A stretch of DNA of 64,000 bases from Deferribacter autotrophicus (lineage in GTDB: Bacteria; Chrysiogenota; Deferribacteres; Deferribacterales; Deferribacteraceae), in the NCBI RefSeq assembly GCF_008362905.1, contig NZ_VFJB01000009.1, forward strand, positions 62,001-126,000. The letters run 5' to 3'. Both the position numbers and the translations under genes were made by a program. Of this stretch, positions 49,188 to 57,728 are shown one piece after another; positions within the stretch are counted from its first letter, which is position 1, and each line of letters starts with the position of its first letter. Under the pieces are notes generated by a model that saw only the letters and a program-made list of their open reading frames with translations, was not told the DNA's origin and ran no database searches.

Positions 49188-51068
49188 CTAAAATGGTGAA
49201 CCACGAAAATATCTGAGACCTGTAGTTAAATATTTTGATATGGTATGCAACGCTTCTTTCAATCTCTCCTGATTAAATAATGATAATTCATTCGGATTTA
49301 CAAATTTATTAACCTCTTCTCCATTCTTTGCCTGTATCACTTGATTATTGAAAATGATATCTGTTACCACTTCATAGGCATTCAAAACGTTTGCAGTTTT
49401 CTCCTCTGAGAGAACATTATGTCTTTGTAAAGTCTTAAGTCTCTCCACAGTATTTAGCGCTGTCATTTTTTTATAGAGAGTAAATGCTCTTGTAACATCC
49501 ACAATAAAAGAAAGTGCAGCTCTTTTAAGATTTATTTTCCCTTTGTATTTCCCTTCTTTCTCCACAATAAATTTGCCAAAAATAGATATTGGAATCCTCA
49601 AATTAGAATCACTTTCAAGTATCTGTAAAAGAAAAGCCGGTTTTTTACTAATTTTTTCAAGGATAAAATCTCTCAACTCCCATACAAGTCTTTCTTCGCC
49701 ATGCAAAAGTGAAAGGTCAAAAACAATTGATGACCATCTTATCCCCTTATCTCCAGGGTTATCCACCCATCCACCAATAAATTCTTTCCAACCACTTACA
49801 GTATTTGCCATTTCTGGATTTGTTACCATAATATTACCGATACATTTTTCATAACCAACATATTCAAGATTATCAGAAAACTTCGCTCCAAATTCCATCA
49901 AATATTTTTTTTCTTCCTCAGTTATATTATCAGGAAAAATAAAACCATTATCCTGGTCAGGATCAAGCATTGCCTCTTTTCTTGCACAACTTCCCATAAT
50001 TATTACAGCATGTTTTATAAGTCTTACATCCACCCCTGTCTCTTCTAAATATTGTTCAGCTGTAATATTATAAATTTTTCTCTGAATACTTATATGCATC
50101 GTACTGATAACAGGAAGAATTTCACTTGTGAGCTTCGAATTGTTAATCATATTTTCAGCAATTTTGTATAACTCATTGAAATTTATTTTTAATTCATCAA
50201 GTGTAGATGATGAATCAATTGTAGCTGAAAAAATGGAAGAATTTCTAAAAAGAACTCGTAATATATCCTTACCTGAAATAATTCCTAACGGTTTATTGCG
50301 TCTTGCAACAATGGCATAATCTTCATTTTTTCTCTGAATTTCAGAAAATGCTTCCACTAATGGAAATTCAGGAGGAAGCATTATAGGATTATGATCCATA
50401 TATTTAGCAAGAGATAAATCTTTTAAATTATTTTCAAAATCATCAAAAAAATTGTGAATTACATCCTTTGATGATAACAACCCCTTTACATTTTCATCAT
50501 CATCCACTACCACTATTGAGCCTATTCTATATTTTGACATTAACTTACAGGCATCTACTAAACCTTCATTCTCATTTACCGTAATCACAGGAGAACTCAT
50601 ATAAGAACCTATTGATTTAAAAGTTGATGACAAAAGCTGCTCACTACCCTTATCCCCTTTTATTTGAGAAATTCTATAAAGTACCATAGAATTGAATCTA
50701 TCTCGAAAATCATCATATTCATCCATTAATTTATAAATACACACTTCAGGAAAAAATACTAAAGTAGAGTCTTCTTCACAGATTGCTGTTACAAGATATT
50801 TGGATTTACCAAGAAATGTGGTAAGGCCAACAAAATCACCAGGTTTTAAAACTATATCTTCATGGCCAAAATCAGATTTATAAACTACGGTTCCTTCTAC
50901 AATCAAATAAACACCACGGTGATATTTATCACCTTTATAAAAAATAACATCACCCTTACTTAAAGTAACAATTTCAGCATTTTTAGCTACAGGTTTTAGT
51001 CGATCAGGTTCAATACCTTGAAATAAATAAAAGTTCGTAAGCAGATTTAATATCTCATCATTAATCAT
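49188..51068 (-). CDS. cNMP-binding / double CBS / DUF294 nucleotidyltransferase-like regulator
   Basis: The 626-residue protein has an N-terminal cyclic-nucleotide-binding domain (about 10-125: KGDVIFYKGDKYHRGVYLIV, VLKPGDFVGLTTFLGK). Two CBS domains follow (about 155-280: VNENEGLVDACKLMSKYRIG; YAIVARRNKPLGIISGKDIL). A DUF294 nucleotidyltransferase-like domain (about 315-450) carries GSCARKEAMLDPDQDNGFIF and is followed by its helical partner domain. Such proteins are often encoded beside acetate/solute symporters and probably adjust transport to energy state. The symporter genes lie directly upstream on the same strand. Confidence 0.87.
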   Translation of the reverse strand: MINDEILNLLTNFYLFQGIEPDRLKPVAKNAEIVTLSKGDVIFYKGDKYHRGVYLIVEGTVVYKSDFGHEDIVLKPGDFVGLTTFLGKSKYLVTAICEEDSTLVFFPEVCIYKLMDEYDDFRDRFNSMVLYRISQIKGDKGSEQLLSSTFKSIGSYMSSPVITVNENEGLVDACKLMSKYRIGSIVVVDDDENVKGLLSSKDVIHNFFDDFENNLKDLSLAKYMDHNPIMLPPEFPLVEAFSEIQRKNEDYAIVARRNKPLGIISGKDILRVLFRNSSIFSATIDSSSTLDELKINFNELYKIAENMINNSKLTSEILPVISTMHISIQRKIYNITAEQYLEETGVDVRLIKHAVIIMGSCARKEAMLDPDQDNGFIFPDNITEEEKKYLMEFGAKFSDNLEYVGYEKCIGNIMVTNPEMANTVSGWKEFIGGWVDNPGDKGIRWSSIVFDLSLLHGEERLVWELRDFILEKISKKPAFLLQILESDSNLRIPISIFGKFIVEKEGKYKGKINLKRAALSFIVDVTRAFTLYKKMTALNTVERLKTLQRHNVLSEEKTANVLNAYEVVTDIIFNNQVIQAKNGEEVNKFVNPNELSLFNQERLKEALHTISKYLTTGLRYFRGSPF

Positions 51069-51088
51069 ACTAAATTATAAAATAAATA

Positions 51089-51313
51089 TTATTGCCCTTC
51101 AAGTTTACTTCTTAATTGCTTTATCTGGTACGTCATAAAGATTGCAAAACCGAAAGATAAAAGACTTACAAGCATCAATTCACCTACATGCACAAAGAAA
51201 TTTCTTGTAATTATCAAATCCAGTACCATAGAAAAAAAAGCCAAAACAATTGCTGCATTAACTATAAACTTTCTTATCTTAATACCTCTTAAAATTTTCT
51301 CTTTTTCAGTCAT
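51089..51313 (-). CDS. Small two-helix membrane protein (74 aa)
   Basis: MTEKEKILRGIKIRKF is followed by two hydrophobic helices (about 17-35 and 43-63) and a charged tail. I do not recognise a family. It lies between the symporter gene and the cNMP/CBS/DUF294 gene on the same strand, where small unnamed membrane proteins are common in such operons. It may be an accessory subunit of the transporter. The start follows AAATTTATTTTGGGGG, a G-rich but atypical ribosome-binding site. Confidence 0.65.
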   Translation of the reverse strand: MTEKEKILRGIKIRKFIVNAAIVLAFFSMVLDLIITRNFFVHVGELMLVSLLSFGFAIFMTYQIKQLRSKLEGQ

Positions 51314-51329
51314 CTGCTACCCCCAAAAT

Positions 51330-51360
51330 AAATTTTAGGGAGAGGTGATGCCTCTCCCTC
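51330..51360 (-). terminator. Hairpin after the symporter gene, possible attenuator/terminator
   Basis: AGGGAGAGG / CCTCTCCCT stem of 9 bp, 5-nt loop, immediately after the symporter stop. Minus-strand sequence after the stem is AAAATTTATTTT, a weak T-tract, so termination may be partial and permit some read-through into the two downstream genes. Confidence 0.6.
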
Positions 51361-51369
51361 TATTATTGT

Positions 51370-53010
51370 TTACTCAGTAATATTGTGCATTACCTTCAAT
51401 ACTTCATTTGCAGCATGAATATCTTCTTCTGTAAGTTTTTCCTGAGTAGCATTTGAAACAATAATGTTAACAATAGCGTTTAATGGTGCAAGGATAAGGG
51501 CTGAACTTGTAGCTGGCATGATACCATGAGGACCAAAGAACGGTACCTTATTAATCCAGCCAATCATAGCCACAACTGCACCAACAAGCCCCACAATCAT
51601 ACCAGCCATTGCGCCATATTTATTGGATTTACCATACCATACACCAAGTATTATTGCTGGGAATATGGCAGAACCAGCTATCGCAAAAGCCATAGCCACA
51701 ATCTGCGCAATAAGTGCAGGAGGCTTCAATGCTGTAAAAATAACGATAACTACCAATGCAGCTGTGAATACTCTTGCCATAAAAAGTCTTTCTTTCTCAC
51801 TTGAGCTTGGCTTAAATACAGTGGCGTACCAGTCATGTGCAATAGCAGCAGCTCCCGCCACCATCAAACCAGCAACAGTTGAAAGACCAGCTGCAAGAGC
51901 ACCTGAAGCAAGATAACCCATGAAGAAGAGACCAAGCCCTGCTCTTTCTGGTGCTGAAAGGATAATAACGTCAGCTACTTTTTTACCACCATCTGGGTTG
52001 AAGTAGTGACCAAGTGCAGCATAAGCTGGAGATGACCAGTAAAGAAGACCTATGAAGAAAAGTCCCCAAACAACAGATTTTCTTGCCACATCCTCATCTT
52101 TAACAGTGTAAAATCTTACAAGAATATGAGGAAGACCAGCTGTACCAATCATTAATGTGGTTGCCAAAGCAAATAACTGATAAAAGTTACCTTTTGCCCA
52201 AGGTGTAATATAGTATGCAACATATTTATCACTGGAAGGATTAGCAATGTAATTTGAAATAATAGAACCATATTCAATTTGTGGTAAAATACCAGGTGTC
52301 CCAAGCTGTGAAGCATACTTTCTAAAAATTATGAAAAGAGGAAGTAAGAAGCCTGTAATTAATACAACATACTGAATTTGCTGGTTTTTTGTAACACCTT
52401 TCTGACCAGACATCAGCATATATACAAGTACAATACCAGCAGCAAAGAATACTGAACCAGCATAACCCATTCCAAATATCCAACCAGATATTAGAGCAAT
52501 ACCTTTAAACTGAGCAGTAGAATATGTAATAGCAATTATTACAGTTACTACTGCAGTGATAAGACGAATTCCATGAGAATTATATCTGTCACCTAAAAAC
52601 TCAGGAATTGTAAACTTACCAAATCTTCTAAGCTGAGAAGCACTAAGTGTAAGAAGTAAAACGTATCCACCAGTCCACCCAATAATATATGCAAGACCAA
52701 ACCAACCTTTCAGGTAAAGCAAACCTGCCACACCCATGAAGGATGCCGCTGACATCCAGTCTGAAGCAATTGCCATACCATTACCAACACTACCAATGTT
52801 ACGTTCAGCCACCCAGTAACCTTCTGTGGTCTGAACCTTCATCATCCAACCTACTGCAAGATATAAAACAATAAAAGCAATCATAATAATTGCAGGAACT
52901 AATTTAAAACCTTTTTTAAGCTCGAAAAGTTCCTCCCCAGCAGCAAAAACAACAGGTGATGACATTAAGAAAACAAAAAGAGTTAAAAGCCAAAATCTAA
53001 TTTTCTTCAT
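51370..53010 (-). CDS. Sodium:solute symporter (SSS family, acetate/monocarboxylate type)
   Basis: 546 residues from the ATG at 53010, with AGGAGG 6-7 nt upstream, giving a signal-like first helix (MKKIRFWLLTLFVFLMSSP). The longer frame up to 53070 would overlap the small subunit gene. About 13 membrane segments follow. SSS features include GWMMKVQTTEGYWVAERNIG-SVGNGMAIASDWMSAASFMG and GTAGLPHILVRFYTVKDEDVARKS. Members paired with a DUF4212 subunit transport acetate or other short carboxylates. This suits an anaerobe oxidising acetate. Confidence 0.9.
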   Translation of the reverse strand: MKKIRFWLLTLFVFLMSSPVVFAAGEELFELKKGFKLVPAIIMIAFIVLYLAVGWMMKVQTTEGYWVAERNIGSVGNGMAIASDWMSAASFMGVAGLLYLKGWFGLAYIIGWTGGYVLLLTLSASQLRRFGKFTIPEFLGDRYNSHGIRLITAVVTVIIAITYSTAQFKGIALISGWIFGMGYAGSVFFAAGIVLVYMLMSGQKGVTKNQQIQYVVLITGFLLPLFIIFRKYASQLGTPGILPQIEYGSIISNYIANPSSDKYVAYYITPWAKGNFYQLFALATTLMIGTAGLPHILVRFYTVKDEDVARKSVVWGLFFIGLLYWSSPAYAALGHYFNPDGGKKVADVIILSAPERAGLGLFFMGYLASGALAAGLSTVAGLMVAGAAAIAHDWYATVFKPSSSEKERLFMARVFTAALVVIVIFTALKPPALIAQIVAMAFAIAGSAIFPAIILGVWYGKSNKYGAMAGMIVGLVGAVVAMIGWINKVPFFGPHGIMPATSSALILAPLNAIVNIIVSNATQEKLTEEDIHAANEVLKVMHNITE

Positions 53011-53020
53011 AAATATCCTC

Positions 53021-53317
53021 CTATTCTCCCGCTTTAACAAACTTATTCCAAAGATAGACAAAGAGAGCACAAAGCAGAACGAAGCTTATTGTAGAACCTT
53101 GAGCTAACAACCAGTAATGTAATGGGAACCCAAGAAACTTTGCCTTTGTCAATGGCCCAATCCCTTTTTCATCACCCGTAATCCAGATTAGGAAAACTGG
53201 TAAAATCCACGCACAGGCCCAAAGAAAGATTGTAATAGAGGCTGCTCTTACCTCAGCCTTAACGTGGGGCCTTTTGGGGTTAAAAAAACTGATATCAATT
53301 ACTTTTTCTTTGTCCAT
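53021..53317 (-). CDS. DUF4212 small subunit of the sodium/solute symporter
   Basis: 98 residues with two membrane helices and the family signature segments VRAASITIFLWACAWILPVF and FPLHYWLLAQGSTISFVLLC. DUF4212 proteins are encoded directly before SSS permeases as here (10 nt gap) and are thought to be a second subunit. It is the first gene of the operon; AGGAGG precedes the start. Confidence 0.9.
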   Translation of the reverse strand: MDKEKVIDISFFNPKRPHVKAEVRAASITIFLWACAWILPVFLIWITGDEKGIGPLTKAKFLGFPLHYWLLAQGSTISFVLLCALFVYLWNKFVKAGE

Positions 53318-53703
53318 AAAGACCTCCTATAAATTTATTGCAGCGATGCTGCAACGGTTATATGAATAATACAATGTTTTAATTTTGTCAACTATTAAAT
53401 TGGCGCTAAAAATACTCAATTTGTGTATACTGTGTATTGTATATTGTATACAGTATTCAAACATATATAATTTATTGCTATCACATATATTTTTATTCAT
53501 CAATTTTATCACATTGTTATATTTGCGTCACTACCTACCGCTTATTTTCATAACCTTTTTTTATTTTATATGATTATACTTAGAACCACTTTAATTTCAG
53601 GCACAAAAAACATATTAGTCCACATAACAAAAAAAACTTGACACAGTTTGGCTCAAGCATATTTTATTAAATAGAAAAAATAAAAAAAAATAGGAGGTGG
53701 GTT
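53318..53703. promoter_or_regulatory. Divergent promoter region of the symporter operon and hsp20
   Basis: About 386 nt, no gene. An inverted repeat ATACTGT (53427-53433) / ACAGTAT (53450-53456) frames TATATTG-like sequence and looks like an operator for the symporter side. For hsp20, TTGACA (53638-53643) and TATTTT (53660-53665) are 16 bp apart. CTTGA/TCAAG arms also surround the -35 region. No CIRCE element was seen. Confidence 0.5.
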
Positions 53704-54168
53704 ATGTTAGAGAGATGGAGAGGTAATAAACCCGCAGTAACAAACCCTTTTAAAGAGTTGTTAGCATTCCAGGAAGAAATTAACAAACTGTTTGATGATT
53801 TCTTTAAAGTACCAAAAACATTAGATGATGTCGTTAAATTTATACCTGACATTGATATTGCAGAAACTAAAGATGCATTCATCATTAAAGCTGACCTACC
53901 AGGATTATCTGAAAAAGATATTGAAGTCAGCCTTACAAACAACATACTAACAATAAAAGGTGAAAGAAAAGAAGAAAAAGAGGAAAAAGATAAAAATTAT
54001 TATAGAAAAGAAAGGGTATTTGGTAGCTTCTTAAGAGAAATCCAGATCCCCAAAAAAGTGCAATCTGACAAAGTTAAAGCTAAATTTAAAAACGGAGTTC
54101 TTGAGATAGAGCTTCCAAAAGCTGAAGAAGAAAAGGAAAAAACAGTAAAAATTGAAGTTGAAAAATAA
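53704..54168 (+). CDS. Hsp20/alpha-crystallin small heat-shock protein
   Basis: 154 residues. The alpha-crystallin domain spans about 45-140: PDIDIAETKDAFIIKADLPG, VSLTNNILTIKGERKEE, YYRKERVFGSFLREIQIP and the closing KFKNGVLEIELPKAEEE with an IEVEK tail. Small heat-shock proteins hold unfolding proteins as ATP-independent oligomeric chaperones. A strong AGGAGGTGG site precedes the ATG. The gene is monocistronic with its own terminator. Confidence 0.95.
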   Translation: MLERWRGNKPAVTNPFKELLAFQEEINKLFDDFFKVPKTLDDVVKFIPDIDIAETKDAFIIKADLPGLSEKDIEVSLTNNILTIKGERKEEKEEKDKNYYRKERVFGSFLREIQIPKKVQSDKVKAKFKNGVLEIELPKAEEEKEKTVKIEVEK

Positions 54169-54173
54169 AATCT

Positions 54174-54202
54174 AAAAGAGGCCCAAAAGGCCTCTTTTTT
54201 TT
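54174..54202 (+). terminator. Terminator after hsp20, probably bidirectional
   Basis: AAAAGAGGCC-caaaa-GGCCTCTTTTTTTT. The A-run on the left gives a T-run on the minus strand too, so it can also end the convergent REC gene, whose stop lies at its edge. Confidence 0.92.
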
Positions 54203-55262
54203 ATATATTTTTATAAATTTCTTTCAGTATAATTTGATGCATTTCCTCGAATTTATTATTAAACCCCTTCTCAACACTTAATTCAAAAGGGTTATCCGGA
54301 AATAAATTACTACTGACATCTTCTATCATAAATAGTATCTCTTTAACTGATTTTCTTTGTAAATCTTCAAAAAAGTTTGGCATTTTTATTGGGCAATTCT
54401 GAAGAAACATTTTATAAAAAAGTAAAAACTGCTTCTTAATTAATTGGCTTAATATCTCCACATCATATTTAAGCCTACCGCAATATTCTCCAATTATAAA
54501 TAGATTCAAAATATACGTTATAATAAGAGAGTACATCTCTGTCTCATAAATACCTTTCAATATCACATAAAGGTAAAATCCTAACAAAAGTCCTATGACT
54601 TTCTCTTTTAACTTTTCAATAAATGAATACTCCTGCCATACAAAAATAGGTTTCTGCTTTTTAAGAAAAATAGCACCTGCCAAAATCCTTATTCTCAGAT
54701 CATTTTCTAAATTACTAAGTTTGTAACTTTTATTTACTACTTTCAAACCTCTATTAAGTTCCTCTAAAACATCCATGTCTAGAGAAGAATAATCTCCATC
54801 ATAAAGCAAATCAAAAAGCTGCTGAAACCATCTATCCTTCAAAGAAATAAATTCACTAACTCTTGAAAACTGCTTCAGTCTATTTATCTCTGATGGATTT
54901 TTAATAAATTTTTCAATCTTATCTCTTATATTTGCTAAATTATTCTTAACCACATATCCATCTATTCCTAACTTTGCCAACTCCAAAATAAGCGCTTTTT
55001 CAGTAATACTTGTCAACATCACAATGGGTAAATCTGAATAATAACTCAAACTGCGAATCTCTTTTAAAAAAATATTTCCTGATTTTATAGGCATCTTCAC
55101 ATCAAGAAGCATTAAATCAATAATGTATTCTTTTAAAATCTTCTCCGCTTCCACAGGATTTTTGGCGCACAATACAACTAAATCCTTATCTATCTTGAAT
55201 AACTCTTCTTTCAAACTTTCCTGAACAAACAAAGAATCATCAACTATCAAAATAGTTGTCAT
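54201..55262 (-). CDS. Response-regulator receiver protein with uncharacterised helical C-terminal region
   Basis: 353 residues. The N-terminal REC domain (about 1-120) has the acidic pair in ILIVDDSLFVQESL, phospho-acceptor D in LMLLDVKMPIKSG, conserved Thr/Ser in VMLTSITEKA and Lys in GYVVKNNL. The remaining 230 residues are mostly helical and hydrophobic in part, with no DNA-binding or enzymatic motif that I recognise. The gene diverges from the chemosensory operon by 29 nt, so it is likely an output protein of that pathway. Confidence 0.78.
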   Translation of the reverse strand: MTTILIVDDSLFVQESLKEELFKIDKDLVVLCAKNPVEAEKILKEYIIDLMLLDVKMPIKSGNIFLKEIRSLSYYSDLPIVMLTSITEKALILELAKLGIDGYVVKNNLANIRDKIEKFIKNPSEINRLKQFSRVSEFISLKDRWFQQLFDLLYDGDYSSLDMDVLEELNRGLKVVNKSYKLSNLENDLRIRILAGAIFLKKQKPIFVWQEYSFIEKLKEKVIGLLLGFYLYVILKGIYETEMYSLIITYILNLFIIGEYCGRLKYDVEILSQLIKKQFLLFYKMFLQNCPIKMPNFFEDLQRKSVKEILFMIEDVSSNLFPDNPFELSVEKGFNNKFEEMHQIILKEIYKNI

Positions 55263-55291
55263 TTATACCTATTTGTATATAATTTTATTTA

Positions 55292-55708
55292 ATGGATACA
55301 ATGTCTTTATTTTATATAAAAAATATAGGTTTCGCAATAGAGTTAAAATATATTTACAAATCTACGTCTATTTCAAATCTCAAAAGACTGCCTAACTTAC
55401 CACCTCAACTGTTAACTTTCACCGTTTTTAACGAGCAAATCACACCTGTCTACAATTTAGGTCATTTCTTTGACATAACTTCATATAACATTAACTACTT
55501 ACTATTTTTCTCTAAAAATAATATATTTATCTCCTTTGCAATCGAAAAAATCGATACTGCTACTGATTATAAAATTATAAGCAGCGAAAATATTACAAAC
55601 ATTTCATTTTTAAATAAAAATAAAATCTTACTCTATAACAATTTAAATCATTTTTTACTAAATCATGATATGCTTTTTCAGGCATCTGAATTGAAAATTA
55701 GAGAATAG
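55292..55708 (+). CDS. Divergent CheW-like coupling protein
   Basis: 138 residues. LFYIKNIGFAIELKYIYKST, LPPQLLTFTVFNEQITPVYN and LLFFSKNNIFISFAIEKID reproduce the CheW order (F..G..yAi....V.......lP..... G.........pvidL), but with many changes, so assignment depends on position before an MCP and CheA. It should link receptor and kinase. It is the first gene of the operon; the next ATG is 10 nt downstream, after GGAGG. Confidence 0.7.
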   Translation: MDTMSLFYIKNIGFAIELKYIYKSTSISNLKRLPNLPPQLLTFTVFNEQITPVYNLGHFFDITSYNINYLLFFSKNNIFISFAIEKIDTATDYKIISSENITNISFLNKNKILLYNNLNHFLLNHDMLFQASELKIRE

Positions 55709-55718
55709 GAGGCATAAA

Positions 55719-57728
55719 ATGAATAAAGGTACCACTGCTAAATATTTAAACAGAATTATTTATATTTATATATTATTTTCAGCATTTTTATTATTTGTTT
55801 CATCCACATATTTTTATAAATACCTTAAAAACAAATATGAAGCTTTAGCACAGATTGAATCACTAAAACTTGAAAACATAATAAAATCAAAAGAAGCAGA
55901 AAATTTTACTATTTTAAAGTCTATTCTTGAAAATGGTCTGAAAGATTTTAAACCTTCTGAAAATTACAAAATAGTGAAACTTATAAAAAATAGTGATGAT
56001 AATTTTCTTCCTCTCCAGGTAATTAATGAGATAAAGACAACTCCTGTCACAAAAATATCATTCATTTACAATGATCTTATCATTGGCAAACCAGTTACTG
56101 CTGTTACAGGCAACCAAAACAAAATAAATATTAATACCTTTTATAGATTGGACGAAAAAACATTATACATTATTAGTCAGGAAATCACCTTTTCAAACAG
56201 CAAAGTTGCTTTTTATCCAGTTTATCAGAGCATTAATGATCCTGAACAACCTGTTGAAACAGAAAAACATTACGCATTTAACAATCAAATAATCATTAAA
56301 AACAGTGCAAACATCTTTAATAAAGCATTACTCTTCACCTTTATCATTGCCTTAATTCTGTTAGTAGGTTTGTGGGGTGTAATCAGGTATTCAAAAATTT
56401 ATCAATCAGAAGTGGATTATTTATACAACCTTTTAAAATCTTTGCAAAATAAAAAACTTAAGGATATTGATATAAAAAATCTGCCTGACGAACTTAAAAA
56501 CATATTCGAAACCTTTATTGATGAGATTAATAAAGAAACTCAGGAAAAAAATGCTTTTAAAAATATTATCAGAACTACCACAAATCTTGTTTTACTAAAA
56601 AATCTAGAAAATGAGATTATTTTTGTTTCAGATTCTGTTTACAAATATTTTGGTGTTGAAGTTGGTAAAAAAGATGAACTTTTAAAACACAAATCTTTTA
56701 ATGATTTATTTAACATCATTGATGTACTGGAAGACAATAAGGAATTTCAATTTGAAAATGACACTTTATTACTTCGCAAAAGGACAACCTCTGATAATAA
56801 CACACTTTTTATCATAACTGACATCACAAAGTTTAAAAAGCAAATTGAATTTATATCTAATAAATATAATAGCTTGAAATCAAATATTGAGCAGATAGAA
56901 TCTACCATTTACGAATTGACTTCTATATCTAATGAGTTGAAATCTACCGTACTAAACACTTCATCCTCTCTCTCAGAACAAAGCTCAGCACTTTCAGAAA
57001 TCAGCTCTGCCCTTGATGAAATAAGAAATGTGGTAAAAAATCTTGATATCTCTTTAGAAAAAATGAAAAAACTCATAGAAAATATTGAAGAAAGCAGTTA
57101 TGAGAGCACAGATAAACTGTTAGAATTTGAAAAAGTTATAGATAAAATAAATCAATCTGCAACTTTTATATCAAATGAAATTGCAGGACTAACAGAAAAG
57201 GCTTATAGCATTACCTCCTTTGTTGACAGTATCTTTGACATAGCTAATCAAACAAAGATTCTTGCAATTAATATAGCCATTGAAGCAGCAAAATCTGAAG
57301 ACGAATCCGAAAAATTTACTATTATAGCGCAAGAGGTAAAAGAACTTGCCCACAAAGCAGAATCAACGTCATCTGATATTAAAAAAATGGTAAATGATAT
57401 AATCACCAGTATAAACAAAACCACTATGACTACAGAAGAAGCACTGAAAAACATCCTTCACTCCAAAGATTATTTTGAACCGTTAAAGAACCTTATAATG
57501 AAAAACAAAGATTCAGTTTCAAAAATAGCTGTAAATATTACTGACATTACCGAGTCTTTTAAAGACCACACAATAGGGCTCAATGATATAACAGCCACTG
57601 TAAAAGACATCTCTCAGGCAATTACTGATATTACTAAATCAAGTGAAGAAACTAAAGAATCAGCAAACATTATTTCAGAAAATATTATAAGACTAAGAGA
57701 AATTATGAAACAGGTAGATAATGAATAA
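55719..57728 (+). CDS. Methyl-accepting chemotaxis-type receptor of the chemosensory cluster
   Basis: A 669-residue protein. A first membrane helix (about 12-32) and a periplasmic domain of about 170 residues precede the second helix (about 206-226). A linker region then contains a PAS-like segment (VLLKNLENEIIFVSDSVYKY, LFIITDITKFKKQ; about 290-380). The signalling coiled coil (about 390-665) has the tip SIFDIANQTKILAINIAIEA and FTIIAQEVKELAHKAESTSS. The tip differs from the usual [19 protein letters not shown] (K, I and KSED substitutions), which suggests a dedicated kinase partner. The gene overlaps cheA by 8 nt. Confidence 0.88.
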   Translation: MNKGTTAKYLNRIIYIYILFSAFLLFVSSTYFYKYLKNKYEALAQIESLKLENIIKSKEAENFTILKSILENGLKDFKPSENYKIVKLIKNSDDNFLPLQVINEIKTTPVTKISFIYNDLIIGKPVTAVTGNQNKININTFYRLDEKTLYIISQEITFSNSKVAFYPVYQSINDPEQPVETEKHYAFNNQIIIKNSANIFNKALLFTFIIALILLVGLWGVIRYSKIYQSEVDYLYNLLKSLQNKKLKDIDIKNLPDELKNIFETFIDEINKETQEKNAFKNIIRTTTNLVLLKNLENEIIFVSDSVYKYFGVEVGKKDELLKHKSFNDLFNIIDVLEDNKEFQFENDTLLLRKRTTSDNNTLFIITDITKFKKQIEFISNKYNSLKSNIEQIESTIYELTSISNELKSTVLNTSSSLSEQSSALSEISSALDEIRNVVKNLDISLEKMKKLIENIEESSYESTDKLLEFEKVIDKINQSATFISNEIAGLTEKAYSITSFVDSIFDIANQTKILAINIAIEAAKSEDESEKFTIIAQEVKELAHKAESTSSDIKKMVNDIITSINKTTMTTEEALKNILHSKDYFEPLKNLIMKNKDSVSKIAVNITDITESFKDHTIGLNDITATVKDISQAITDITKSSEETKESANIISENIIRLREIMKQVDNE

